Positions 52,858 through 60,705 of a stretch of 64,000 nucleotides of DNA are shown in pieces. The stretch is taken from the NCBI RefSeq assembly GCF_026340675.1, contig NZ_JAPEOX010000001.1:5084001-5148000 (forward strand), given 5' to 3'. This stretch comes from Streptomyces sp. NBC_01264. GTDB lineage: Bacteria; Actinomycetota; Actinomycetes; Streptomycetales; Streptomycetaceae. How positions within the stretch are numbered: the first letter of the stretch is position 1; every line of letters begins with the position of its first letter. Under the pieces are notes generated by a model. That model was not told the DNA's origin and made no database searches. It saw only the letters and a program-made list of their open reading frames with translations. The translations under genes and the position numbers were made by a program.

Positions 52858-54684
52858 CTAGAAGGCGGCCTCGTCGAGCTCCATCAGGGTGTTGTCGACG
52901 GCCTCGGCGAGCGCGCGGGCCACCGCGACGCCCGGGAGGACCTCGCCGGCGAAGAACTTCGCGGCGGCGATCTTGCCGGTGTAGAACGGCACGTCCTTGG
53001 CGGAGGCGGCCGGCAGCTTCTCGGCGGCCACGGCCGCGCCCTTGAGGAGCAGGTAGCCGACGACCACGTCACCGGAGGCCATCAGCAGGCGGGTGGTGTT
53101 CTGGCCGACCTTGTAGATGTTCTTGACGTCCTCGCCGGTGGCGGTGAGGTCGACGACCATCTGGCCGACGATGGCCTCCAGGTCGACGGCGGCCTTGGCG
53201 AGCGCGTCGCGGGCCGGGGCCAGCTCCTCGCCGCCTTCGCCCTCGGCCAGGAACTTCTTGATCGTCTCGGTGAGGACGTTCAGCGCGGCGCCCTGGTCGC
53301 GGACGATCTTCCGGAAGAAGAAGTCCTGGCCCTGGATGGCCGTGGTGCCCTCGTAGAGGGTGTCGATCTTGGCGTCGCGGATGTACTGCTCGATCGGGTA
53401 TTCCTGCAGGTAGCCCGAGCCGCCGAAGGTCTGGAGCGACTGCGCGAGCTGCTCGTAGGACTTCTCGGAGCCGTAGCCCTTCACGATCGGCAGGAGCAGG
53501 TCGTTGAGGCCCACGAGGGACGCGGTGTCCTCGCCGGCGGCCTGCTTGACCTGGATCTCGTCCTGGACGGAGGCGGTGTACAGCACCAGGGCGCGCATGC
53601 CCTCGGCGTACGCCTTCTGCGTCATGAGCGAGCGGCGCACGTCGGGGTGGTGCGTGATGGTGACCTTGGGGGCCGTCTTGTCCATGAAGTTGGCCAGGTC
53701 CGGACCCTGCACGCGCTCCTTGGCGTACTCCAGGGCGTTCAGGTAACCGGTCGACAGGGTCGCGATGGCCTTCGTGCCGACCATCATCCGGGCGAACTCG
53801 ATGATCATGAACATCTGGCGGATGCCGTCGTGCTTGTCACCGATCAGCCAGCCCTTGGCGGGGTGCTGGTCGCCGAAGGTCATCTCGCACGTGTTGGAGG
53901 CCTTGAGGCCCATCTTGTGCTCGACGTTCGTCGCGTAGACGCCGTTGCGCTCGCCCAGCTCGCCGGTCTCCCAGTCGAAGTGGAACTTGGGCACCAGGAA
54001 GAGCGAGAGCCCCTTCGTGCCCGCGCCGTGGCCCTCGGGGCGCGCGAGGACGTAGTGGAGGATGTTCTCCTCCATGTCGTGCTCGCCCGAGGTGATGAAG
54101 CGCTTGACGCCCTCGATGTGCCAGGAGCCGTCGTCCTGCTGGACCGCCTTGGTGCGGCCCGCGCCGACGTCCGAGCCGGCGTCCGGCTCGGTCAGGACCA
54201 TGGTGGAGCCCCAGCGCTTCTCGACCGCGAGCGCGGCGATCTTCTTCTGGACCTCGTTGCCCTCTTCGAAGAGGACGCCGGCGAAGGCCGGGCCGGAGGA
54301 GTACATCCACACGGCCGGGTTCGCGCCCAGGATCGTCTCGGCGAAGGCCCAGATCAGGGAGCGGGGCGAGGTGGTGCCGCCGATCTCCTCGGGCAGACCC
54401 AGACGCCAGTACTCGGAGTCCATGAAGGCCTTGTAGCTCTTCTTGAAGGACGCCGGGACGGGCGCGGTGTTGGTCGTCGGGTCGAAGACCGGCGGGTTGC
54501 GGTCGGCGTCCTCGAAGGAGGCGGCCAGCTCGTTCTCGGAGAGCTTGGCTATCTCGCCGAGGATCGTGCGGGCGGTCTCGCTGTCCATCTCACCGAACGG
54601 GCCGGTGCCGTACACGTTGTCGCGCCCGAGCACCTCGAAGAGGTTGAACTCGATGTCGCGGAGATTCGACTTGTAGTGCCCCAT
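52858..54684 (-). CDS. Acyl-CoA dehydrogenase (long form)
   Basis: A 608-residue acyl-CoA dehydrogenase of the FadE5/AidB-like long type: [20 protein letters not shown] at the start, [30 protein letters not shown] (FAD/substrate loop), [22 protein letters not shown], and the C-terminal [37 protein letters not shown] with the catalytic Glu (YEGT). It catalyses alpha,beta-dehydrogenation in fatty-acid breakdown. The start at 54684 is set by the conserved N terminus. Two palindromic operators lie in its promoter region. Confidence 0.93.
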   Translation of the reverse strand: MGHYKSNLRDIEFNLFEVLGRDNVYGTGPFGEMDSETARTILGEIAKLSENELAASFEDADRNPPVFDPTTNTAPVPASFKKSYKAFMDSEYWRLGLPEEIGGTTSPRSLIWAFAETILGANPAVWMYSSGPAFAGVLFEEGNEVQKKIAALAVEKRWGSTMVLTEPDAGSDVGAGRTKAVQQDDGSWHIEGVKRFITSGEHDMEENILHYVLARPEGHGAGTKGLSLFLVPKFHFDWETGELGERNGVYATNVEHKMGLKASNTCEMTFGDQHPAKGWLIGDKHDGIRQMFMIIEFARMMVGTKAIATLSTGYLNALEYAKERVQGPDLANFMDKTAPKVTITHHPDVRRSLMTQKAYAEGMRALVLYTASVQDEIQVKQAAGEDTASLVGLNDLLLPIVKGYGSEKSYEQLAQSLQTFGGSGYLQEYPIEQYIRDAKIDTLYEGTTAIQGQDFFFRKIVRDQGAALNVLTETIKKFLAEGEGGEELAPARDALAKAAVDLEAIVGQMVVDLTATGEDVKNIYKVGQNTTRLLMASGDVVVGYLLLKGAAVAAEKLPAASAKDVPFYTGKIAAAKFFAGEVLPGVAVARALAEAVDNTLMELDEAAF

Positions 54685-54728
54685 GGCGACGGCTCCGTTA
54701 AGGCTCGGTGAGAGTGGTTCCTCGTGCA

Positions 54729-54764
54729 TACCAATCGGTAACGTAATGATGCTACCCACCGGTA
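54729..54764. promoter_or_regulatory. Twin TACC-N4-GGTA operators, acyl-CoA dehydrogenase
   Basis: Two perfect palindromes, TACCAATCGGTA (54729-54740) and TACCCACCGGTA (54753-54764), lie 24 bp apart just upstream of the dehydrogenase start at 54684. The form fits a TetR-type fatty-acid regulator. No such regulator gene lies in the window, so it would act from elsewhere. Confidence 0.7.
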
Positions 54765-55168
54765 ATAAGAGCAACCCTTCCGTGGCGACTGTGACCAGGG
54801 TCAAGTTCGAGCTCGCACCAGACGGTCTTGCTCCCGGGTCCCTGGATGACACCCCATTGCAGCGCGAGCGCGTCGAGCAGGGCTAGACCCCGCCCGGATT
54901 CGTCGCCGTCCGTCGTGTCCCGCCTTACGGGGCGTGCGCGCGGGTCGGGGTCGGTGAGCTCGACGCGTGTACGCGCTGCCCTTCCGGTGACCCGCAGCGT
55001 GACGGCCGTGCCGTGGCCCAGGTGGGCGAGGGCGTTGGTGAGCAGCTCGCTCACGCAGAGCTCGGCGTCGGGGGAGGCCCCGGGCCCCAGGTGCGCCCGC
55101 ACTGCGTGGCGGGCCAGGGGGACGGAGTCGGGGGTGGCGAGGAGGTGGAGCGTGAGGTCGCTGTTCAC
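54752..55168 (-). CDS. RsbW-like ATP-binding protein (HATPase_c_2)
   Basis: A 138-residue GHKL ATPase domain: [17 protein letters not shown] (N box), [13 protein letters not shown] (G1) and [19 protein letters not shown] (G2). Like the copy at 33761 it sits beside an XRE-DUF5753/DUF397 pair. Its start overlaps the stop of the small upstream gene (ATGA). It lies upstream of and in line with the acyl-CoA dehydrogenase, and its 3' end overlaps that gene's operators. Confidence 0.88.
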   Translation of the reverse strand: MNSDLTLHLLATPDSVPLARHAVRAHLGPGASPDAELCVSELLTNALAHLGHGTAVTLRVTGRAARTRVELTDPDPRARPVRRDTTDGDESGRGLALLDALALQWGVIQGPGSKTVWCELELDPGHSRHGRVALITGG

Positions 55169-55371
55169 CGGCCCGCCAGGGCTTCGGCCAGTCGCTGCGC
55201 GGTGGCCGGGTTGCAGTTGCCGAGGGCGATGAGGGGTGGGGTGGCGTACCGCCCGGCGTAGGAGAGGAGGTGCAGGTCGAGGGACGGGAGGGTGATCCCG
55301 TGCGTTTCGAGTGCGGCTCGGAGGTTCTCCAGGGCCTGGGTCGCCTCGTGGTCGTGGGGGTGGTCGCTCAT
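55165..55371 (-). CDS. Small hypothetical protein
   Basis: A 68-residue protein (MSDHPHDHEATQALENLRAA ... ALAGR) coupled to the ATPase gene by an ATGA overlap. His-rich N terminus; the rest is amphipathic. It has no recognised domain. Small partners of this kind often sit with the ATPase/XRE modules. Confidence 0.65.
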   Translation of the reverse strand: MSDHPHDHEATQALENLRAALETHGITLPSLDLHLLSYAGRYATPPLIALGNCNPATAQRLAEALAGR

Positions 55372-55491
55372 GGCGGAGCCGTGCCTTTCGCAGCGGGGAG
55401 TGACGAACTGCTCACAGCGTGACGCGGCCCGGCGTACCGTTGGAAGGGTTTCGAGTTCCGCTGGACAAGTGGCAAATGGCGGTGGTGGGTT

Positions 55492-56286
55492 GTGCCCGCT
55501 CGTAAGGACCCCGACGCTTCGGCGAACGTCCCCTCCTTCTATGGCGCGGAGCTGCGTTACAAACGGGAATCGGCTGGTCTCACGCTGGAACAGCTGGCGG
55601 AGGGCAGCTTCCGGGGGGTGCCGTTCCTGAGCCAGATCGAGCACGGCGAGCGCCGGATGCCGCTGGATCTGGCCCGGCACGTGGACGGGAAGCTGGGGAC
55701 GGACGGGTTTTTCGAGCGCCGCTGTGAAGATGCGCGCAAGGCGAGGCAGTCCGGGCATGCGGAGTATTTCGCGGACGTCGCCGAGATGGAGCCATTTGCC
55801 GAGACGATTGAGGAATGGGCTCCGATGCTCGTGCCGGGGCTGTTGCAGACCCCGGCCTACGCACGGGCGCTCACCCGGGCAGCGATGCCCCGGGCCCTGG
55901 ACAGCGAGGTCGAGGAAAAGGTGCAAGCCCGCGTCGCGCGGGCCCAGCTGTTCAGGGGTGAGATGCCCCCGTCCTACTGGGTGGTCCTGGACGAGTCACT
56001 GATCCGGCGGCAGGTCGTTCCCGCCGGGGCGATGGCTGAGTTGTTGGACCACATCGCGAGCGTGGTCAGAACCACTCGCTCCATTCTGCAGATCGTTCCG
56101 GAAACGGCTGCGGCCCACCCGTTCATGATGGGCATGGCCAAGATGATGACCTTCGTGGACGCACCGCCCGTCGTGTACACCGAGAGTCTGCACAGCGGGC
56201 AACTCATCGACTTTCCGGCCCTCGTGAACCTGGCGAGGATCGACGCAGCTGCAGAGGACTTCAGAAATGGCAAGCACCGCGATTGA
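55492..56286 (+). CDS. XRE-family regulator with DUF5753 domain
   Basis: A 264-residue regulator. HTH YGAELRYKRESAGLTLEQLAEGSFRGVPFLSQIEHGERR (about 17-55); DUF5753 with [33 protein letters not shown] and ILQIVPETAAAHPFMMGMAKMMTF. Start GTG 55492. It overlaps the following DUF397 gene by 20 bases. Together with the divergent small protein and ATPase it forms the second such module of the window. Confidence 0.88.
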   Translation: MPARKDPDASANVPSFYGAELRYKRESAGLTLEQLAEGSFRGVPFLSQIEHGERRMPLDLARHVDGKLGTDGFFERRCEDARKARQSGHAEYFADVAEMEPFAETIEEWAPMLVPGLLQTPAYARALTRAAMPRALDSEVEEKVQARVARAQLFRGEMPPSYWVVLDESLIRRQVVPAGAMAELLDHIASVVRTTRSILQIVPETAAAHPFMMGMAKMMTFVDAPPVVYTESLHSGQLIDFPALVNLARIDAAAEDFRNGKHRD

Positions 56287-56548
56287 CTTGACGTCTGCCT
56301 GCTGGCGCAAGAGCAGCTTCAGCAACGGCACGGGCGGCGACTGCGTCGAGGTCGCCGAGGCGTTCCCCGGCGCCGCGCGCTGGCGAAAGAGCACCCACAG
56401 CAACGGCAGCGGCGGCGAGTGCGTCGAGGTCGCCGACGGGCTCACCGGAACCGTCCCCGTGCGGGACTCCAAGGACCAGGGCGGGCCCGTCCTCATGATC
56501 GGGGCCACCGCCTGGGCGGGCTTCGTGCGGGGGCTGAAGTCCCACTGA
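56267..56548 (+). CDS. DUF397 protein with internal duplication
   Basis: A 93-residue protein in which the N-terminal half of DUF397 is present twice: CWRKSSFSNGTGGDCVEVAEAF, then RWRKSTHSNGSGGECVEVADGL, followed by one copy of the C-terminal half (VPVRDSKDQGGPVLMIGATAWAGF). The usual length is about 60-65. The start overlaps the XRE stop. It likely binds the XRE partner; the extra copy could give a second binding face. Confidence 0.8.
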   Translation: MASTAIDLTSACWRKSSFSNGTGGDCVEVAEAFPGAARWRKSTHSNGSGGECVEVADGLTGTVPVRDSKDQGGPVLMIGATAWAGFVRGLKSH

Positions 56549-56596
56549 CCGGAACTCGACGCACCGGCGGGCCCCCGCCTCGGTAGGCTTCGGGCC

Positions 56597-57061
56597 ATGT
56601 ACGGCTATGACCAGAACGTGAGCGCGGGGCAGCAGGGCTACGCCCAGCCCCAGCAGGGCTACGCGCAGCAGCAGCCTCAGCAGCCGCTGTACCCCGAGCC
56701 CTCGCCGCCCTCCCTCGCGGACGCGGTACGCGCCTTCACGACCGGGTCGCTGTCCGCCGAGGACTTCCAGCAGATCTTCGCCTCCTCGAAGGTCTACTGC
56801 CCGCGGGGCGACACCCCGGGCTTCCTCGCGCTGCACAACACCCAGCAGCCGGTCATCCCGATGTTCACCACGCTCAAGGAGCTGCGCCGGTACGCCGGCA
56901 AGGAGTCCAAGTACTTCGTGATCACCGGCGCCGAGGTGATCGACCTGCTGCCCACCGGGTACGGCTTCGTCCTCGACATGGAGGGCGACCACCGGATGGT
57001 CTTCGACGCGAAGGCGGTCGAGCAGATGGTCGACTACGCCATGCGCCGCATGTACGGCTAG
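56597..57061 (+). CDS. SseB-like protein with Gln-rich N terminus
   Basis: A 154-residue protein. The first 35 residues are Gln/Tyr/Pro-rich repeats (QQGYAQ), and the rest has the SseB-type pattern: LADAVRAFTTGSLSAEDFQQIFASSKVYCPRG, then ALHNTQQPVIPMFTTLKELRRY, then LPTGYGFVLDMEGDHRMVFDAKAVE. Such proteins are common near regulatory or secretion genes in streptomycetes; role unknown. Confidence 0.7.
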   Translation: MYGYDQNVSAGQQGYAQPQQGYAQQQPQQPLYPEPSPPSLADAVRAFTTGSLSAEDFQQIFASSKVYCPRGDTPGFLALHNTQQPVIPMFTTLKELRRYAGKESKYFVITGAEVIDLLPTGYGFVLDMEGDHRMVFDAKAVEQMVDYAMRRMYG

Positions 57062-57092
57062 GAGCCGACGCCGGGGGGCGGACCTGCTGCGC

Positions 57093-58043
57093 GTGCACTT
57101 CGAGGCCGAGGACCTGCTCAACGTCACCTTCGCGAGCGAGCCCCTGCCCCTGGTGGAGCTGGCCCTCGCGCTGGTGGCCGCGCAGCGTACGGACCAGCAG
57201 GCGGTTTTCGGCCGCTGGCGCAGCCTCGCCGCGCGGGAGCTGCCCGGGCGGGTGCGGCCGCTCTTCGACCTCCTGCGCCCCGACGGGGACAACCCCCACT
57301 TCGTGGAGCCGTACGCGCGCGGCCTGGAGGAGGGCATCGCCGTCATCCGGGACCGGATCCCCCTCCTCACGCCGGAGGGGCTGGCCCGCGCCGCGACCCG
57401 CGCGCCCGGGTCCCCGTCCTGGCTGCGCGCCCTGTGGGGGCAGGACCGGGAGGCCTGGCAGCAGCTCGACTCCGCGATCCGGTCGGCGTACGAGGTCCTG
57501 ATCGCCCCGCACTGGCCGCGCATCCGGCAGTCCTTCCAGGCGGACGTGGCCTGGCGGACCAGGCTGCTGGCCGCGCACGGGATCAAGGCCTGCCTGGCGA
57601 GCACGCATCCGGCGGCGGACTGGTCGGGCCTGGTCTTCGAGGTGGGCCGGCCGCCGGACTACGAGGTCCGGCTCGGCGGGCGCGGGCTGGTGCTGATGCC
57701 CTCGCCGTTCTGGACGGGCCGCCCGCTGCTGGACGAGCACCCGGACGGGACGTACGTACTCCTCTACCCGGCGCTGACCCCCCTGCCGCTGGTCTCCCCG
57801 GACCGGGCGGACGGCGCGCTGGACGCGCTGCTGGGGCGGACCCGGGCGGCGGTGCTCCAGCTGCTGATCGAGCGGCGGACCACCTCCGAACTGGCCCGCG
57901 ACCTCGACATCAGCCTCCCGTCGGTCTCGGAGCACACCCGCACCCTGCGCGCGGCGGGCCTGATCACCACGGCGCGGGACGGCAAGGCGGTGCTGCACTC
58001 GGCGACCGCCCTGGGCGTGGACCTCATCCACAGCGGCGGCTGA
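57093..58043 (+). CDS. ArsR-like winged-helix regulator with DUF5937 domain
   Basis: A 316-residue regulator. The C-terminal part is the winged helix (AAVLQLLIERRTTSELARDLDISLPSVSEHTRTLRAAGLITTARDGKAVLHSATALG, about 250-305). The N-terminal 200 residues are the DUF5937-like domain starting HFEAEDLLNVTFASEPLPLVELALAL. Start GTG 57093. Signal sensed is unknown. Confidence 0.85.
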   Translation: MHFEAEDLLNVTFASEPLPLVELALALVAAQRTDQQAVFGRWRSLAARELPGRVRPLFDLLRPDGDNPHFVEPYARGLEEGIAVIRDRIPLLTPEGLARAATRAPGSPSWLRALWGQDREAWQQLDSAIRSAYEVLIAPHWPRIRQSFQADVAWRTRLLAAHGIKACLASTHPAADWSGLVFEVGRPPDYEVRLGGRGLVLMPSPFWTGRPLLDEHPDGTYVLLYPALTPLPLVSPDRADGALDALLGRTRAAVLQLLIERRTTSELARDLDISLPSVSEHTRTLRAAGLITTARDGKAVLHSATALGVDLIHSGG

Positions 58044-58058
58044 CCGCGCGGCCGACCT

Positions 58059-58493
58059 TCAGGAGCGGTGGCGCAGCCGCCATACGATCGCCGCCACCGT
58101 GATCAGGGCGACGGCCAGGGCGCCGTACGTCCACAGGAGGGCGAGGTCGGGGCGGTGGGCCAGGGAGGTGCGGATGCCCGCGCAGGACAGGGCGGCGATC
58201 GCCTCGGCGCCGCCGTCCACGCCCTTGAACCCCGTCGCCCAGCGCAGCAGCAGGCAGCAGGCCAGGCAGAGGACGCCGAAGGCGGCGAGATAGGGCCACG
58301 GCGAGCCGGGGAGCGGTTCGAGGGGCAGGCCTGTGGCTGCCCAGCGGTAGGAGGCGTACCCCAGGGCCACGACTGCGGCCGCGAGGGCGACGGACCAGCC
58401 GAGTGCGGCGAGCGCGGGCTGCGCCTTCCCGTGCCGGGCGTCCGCCCCCGCGTCCGCCTCCGCGCCGTCGGCCTCGTTCGTCGAGGTGGTCAC
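58059..58493 (-). CDS. Small membrane protein
   Basis: A 144-residue protein with three hydrophobic segments (LAALGWSVALAAAVVALGYASY, WPYLAAFGVLCLACCLLLRW, LWTYGALAVALITVAAIVWRL). The GTG start at 58493 is chosen for the CAGGAG site upstream; longer frames are low-complexity. The N terminus is acidic with Ala/Asp/Glu repeats. I do not recognise a family. Confidence 0.6.
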   Translation of the reverse strand: MTTSTNEADGAEADAGADARHGKAQPALAALGWSVALAAAVVALGYASYRWAATGLPLEPLPGSPWPYLAAFGVLCLACCLLLRWATGFKGVDGGAEAIAALSCAGIRTSLAHRPDLALLWTYGALAVALITVAAIVWRLRHRS

Positions 58494-58687
58494 TGATCGG
58501 GCTCCTGTCGTGGGGCGTGCGTCGGTCCGTACGCATCGATGGTGTCGATCATGAGGACGCCCGTCCGGGGCCCCTGGTTGGCCGGGCGCAGGTTTCGGCG
58601 GTACCCGAAAGGATCGCGGCGGTGGCCGAGAGTCCCGAATATCAGTGCTGCGGGGGGAAACCCGCTCTGACTGACAGGGGGACTGTG

Positions 58688-59056
58688 ATGACACGTACGT
58701 CCTTACGCACGAAGCTCGCGGCAGTGGCGGCCACGGGGGTGATGGCGCTGGGTACGGGGGTCCTGGCGGCATCGCCCACGCAGGCCGCCACGGCGGCGGC
58801 CGACTGCCCGTACACCTACTTCTGCGCCTACGAGGGGCCCAACTACACCGGCCGCTCGATCAAGATGTGGCAGTGCAGCGATGTCCGGTGGATCCCGTGG
58901 GCCGGAACGAACGGCTCCTGGATCAACAACCAGACCCCGGGCACGCGTGCGGTGTTCTCGCTCTCCAACGGGTCGAGCGCCTCCACGTACGGCGCCTACT
59001 ACGCGGTGTCCGAGCGCATCGACTGGCGCTCGGTCTACTCCATCGACCCCTGCTAG
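58688..59056 (+). CDS. Secreted peptidase inhibitor I36-like protein
   Basis: A 122-residue exported protein. Signal peptide about residues 1-37 (TKLAAVAATGVMALGTGVLAASPTQA). The mature part CPYTYFCAYEGPNYTGRSIKMWQCSD ... SIDPC fits the I36 (SMPI-like) beta/gamma-crystallin fold with four Cys for two disulfides. Members inhibit metalloproteases or are stress proteins. ATG 58688 follows a GGGGGA site. Confidence 0.8.
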   Translation: MTRTSLRTKLAAVAATGVMALGTGVLAASPTQAATAAADCPYTYFCAYEGPNYTGRSIKMWQCSDVRWIPWAGTNGSWINNQTPGTRAVFSLSNGSSASTYGAYYAVSERIDWRSVYSIDPC

Positions 59057-59094
59057 GGCGGTCCCCGTCCCGAGCTCCATCCGAGGAGGCAGCA

Positions 59095-59259
59095 ATGACC
59101 CGTACGACTTCCACCACCCGTAAGGCGCTCCGCGCGAAGGCCGCCGCGGTACTGGCCACAGTGGCCCTGGCGGTGGGCGTGGGCGCCCTCGCCGCGGCCC
59201 CGGCGCAGGCCGCCACCGCGCACCTGTGCCGGGACGCCAACCCGGCCTGCAACACCTGA
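59095..59259 (+). CDS. Small secreted peptide precursor (54 residues)
   Basis: ATG 59095 with GAGGAGG upstream. The signal sequence (MTRTTSTTRK, then AAAVLATVALAVGVGALAAAPAQA) resembles that of the I36-like gene just upstream, both beginning MTRT. Predicted mature part is only about 15 residues, AATAHLCRDANPACNT-like, with two Cys. It could be a remnant of a duplicated I36 gene or a genuine exported peptide. Confidence 0.6.
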   Translation: MTRTTSTTRKALRAKAAAVLATVALAVGVGALAAAPAQAATAHLCRDANPACNT

Positions 59260-59284
59260 ACGACCGGCGCAAACCGAGCTACGG

Positions 59285-59308
59285 GCCCCGGGGGAATTCC
59301 CCCGGGGC
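59285..59308 (+). terminator. Terminator hairpin
   Basis: A perfect 10-bp stem GCCCCGGGGG / CCCCCGGGGC with AATT loop, followed by TCCTTCTGTTCT, ends the I36/small peptide unit. Confidence 0.85.
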
Positions 59309-59379
59309 TCCTTCTGTTCTGTCGGGTGGCAGAAAGTTCGGGTTTCAACTAAACTCGACGCCAGAAGGAGGTTCCGACC

Positions 59380-60381
59380 ATGCCTGCAGTGACTGTGGAG
59401 AACCCGTTGACGCTCCCTCGCGTCGGGGAGCCCGCCCAGGAGACGACCGCCCGCAAGGTGCTGGCCGTCACGACCGCCCCGGGTGGTTTCGAGGGCGAGG
59501 GATTCCCGGTGCGCCGTGCGTTCGCCGGGATCAACTACCAGTACCTCGACCCGTTCATCATGATGGACCAGATGGGCGAGGTGGAGTACGCGCCGGGCGA
59601 GCCCAAGGGCACCCCCTGGCACCCCCACCGCGGCTTCGAGACCGTCACCTACCTGATCGACGGAACCTTCGTCCACCAGGACAGCAACGGCGGCGGCGGA
59701 GTCATCAACGGCGGCGACACCCAGTGGATGACGGCCGGCAGCGGCCTGCTCCACATCGAGGCCCCGCCGGAGTCGCTCGTGCTGTCCGGCGGGCTCTTCC
59801 ACGGCCTCCAGCTGTGGGTGAACCTCCCCGCCTCCGACAAGATGATGCCCCCGCGCTACCAGGACATCGGCGGCGGCCAGGTCCAGCTGCTCTCCACCCC
59901 GGACGGCGGCGCCCTGCTCCGCGTCATCGCCGGTGAGCTGGACGGCCACGAGGGCCCGGGCATCACCCACACCCCGATCACGATGATCCACGCGACGGTG
60001 GCACCCGGCGCGCAGATCACCCTCCCGTGGCGCGAGGACTTCAACGCCCTGGCGTACGTCATGGCCGGGCGCGGCTCGGTCGGCGAGGACCGGCGGCCCA
60101 TCCACACCGGGCAGACCGCGGTCTTCGGCGAGGGCGGCTCGCTGACCCTGCGCGCGGACGAGGGCCAGGACGCCAACGCCCCGGCGCTGGAGATCGTCCT
60201 GCTCGGCGGCCGGCCGATCCGGGAGCCGATGGCGCACTACGGGCCGTTCGTGATGAACAGCAAGCACGAGCTCCAGCAGGCGTTCGACGACTTCCAGGCG
60301 GGCCGGCTGGGCCGCATCCCCACCACCGCCCGCACCGGCCTCGGCCACCGCGGGACGGGCGAGGCCGACACCGAGTCGTAG
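59380..60381 (+). CDS. Pirin-family bicupin protein
   Basis: A 333-residue pirin, the second in the window. Metal motif HPHRGFETVTYLIDG (about 77-91), GGDTQWMTAGSGLLHIE, and the C-terminal GPFVMNSKHELQQAFDDFQAGRLGRIP. Its sequence differs from the locus pirin at 23882. The leader holds GTTTCAACTAAACTC (about 59341-59355) but lacks the CTGAAC operator, so it is under separate control. AGAAGGAGG precedes ATG 59380. Confidence 0.9.
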   Translation: MPAVTVENPLTLPRVGEPAQETTARKVLAVTTAPGGFEGEGFPVRRAFAGINYQYLDPFIMMDQMGEVEYAPGEPKGTPWHPHRGFETVTYLIDGTFVHQDSNGGGGVINGGDTQWMTAGSGLLHIEAPPESLVLSGGLFHGLQLWVNLPASDKMMPPRYQDIGGGQVQLLSTPDGGALLRVIAGELDGHEGPGITHTPITMIHATVAPGAQITLPWREDFNALAYVMAGRGSVGEDRRPIHTGQTAVFGEGGSLTLRADEGQDANAPALEIVLLGGRPIREPMAHYGPFVMNSKHELQQAFDDFQAGRLGRIPTTARTGLGHRGTGEADTES

Positions 60382-60402
60382 GCCGCGCGCCCGAACCCCG
60401 TA

Positions 60403-60440
60403 CGGCGAAGCCCCTGGCCATCCGGCCCGGGGCTTCGCCG
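60403..60440 (+). terminator. Terminator hairpin
   Basis: A 12-bp stem CGGCGAAGCCCC / GGGGCTTCGCCG with an inner GGCC/GGCC pair, 22 bp after the pirin stop. Confidence 0.85.
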
Positions 60441-60705
60441 TGTCGTGACGCGGCGCATCAGCGGGAAGCGGCGCCGGATCATGGCCGGAACTTGATCGTT
60501 CCGGGCTGATGAGGCTGTGGACCAACCCGTAACTACGTCCTATTCTTTGGGCGCTCGGCCCGGAAGGCGCAGGCGGCCCGGCGCCCCGGTCCGTCCCTGG
60601 CGGATCCGCCGGGCGGGGCCGGAGTGCTCGCTCGGGCCGACTCGCCCCCTCGTGCTCAGCTCGTCGGCTGATCCGCGCAAACCCGCGAGGCGAAGAAGGA
60701 CACGG
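60441..60705 (+). promoter_or_regulatory. Leader and promoter of the efflux operon
   Basis: A 265-bp region with one plausible promoter: TGGACC (60518-60523), 17-bp spacer, TATTCT (60541-60546). A leader of about 150 bases follows, with the ribosome binding site GAAGAAGGA at 60692-60700. No operator-like palindrome found. Confidence 0.5.

Noticed and set aside
54684..54852. Upstream start for the acyl-CoA dehydrogenase at 54852
   Set aside because: The extra residues run through the operator region and part of the ATPase gene and are not part of the conserved N terminus MGHYKSN.
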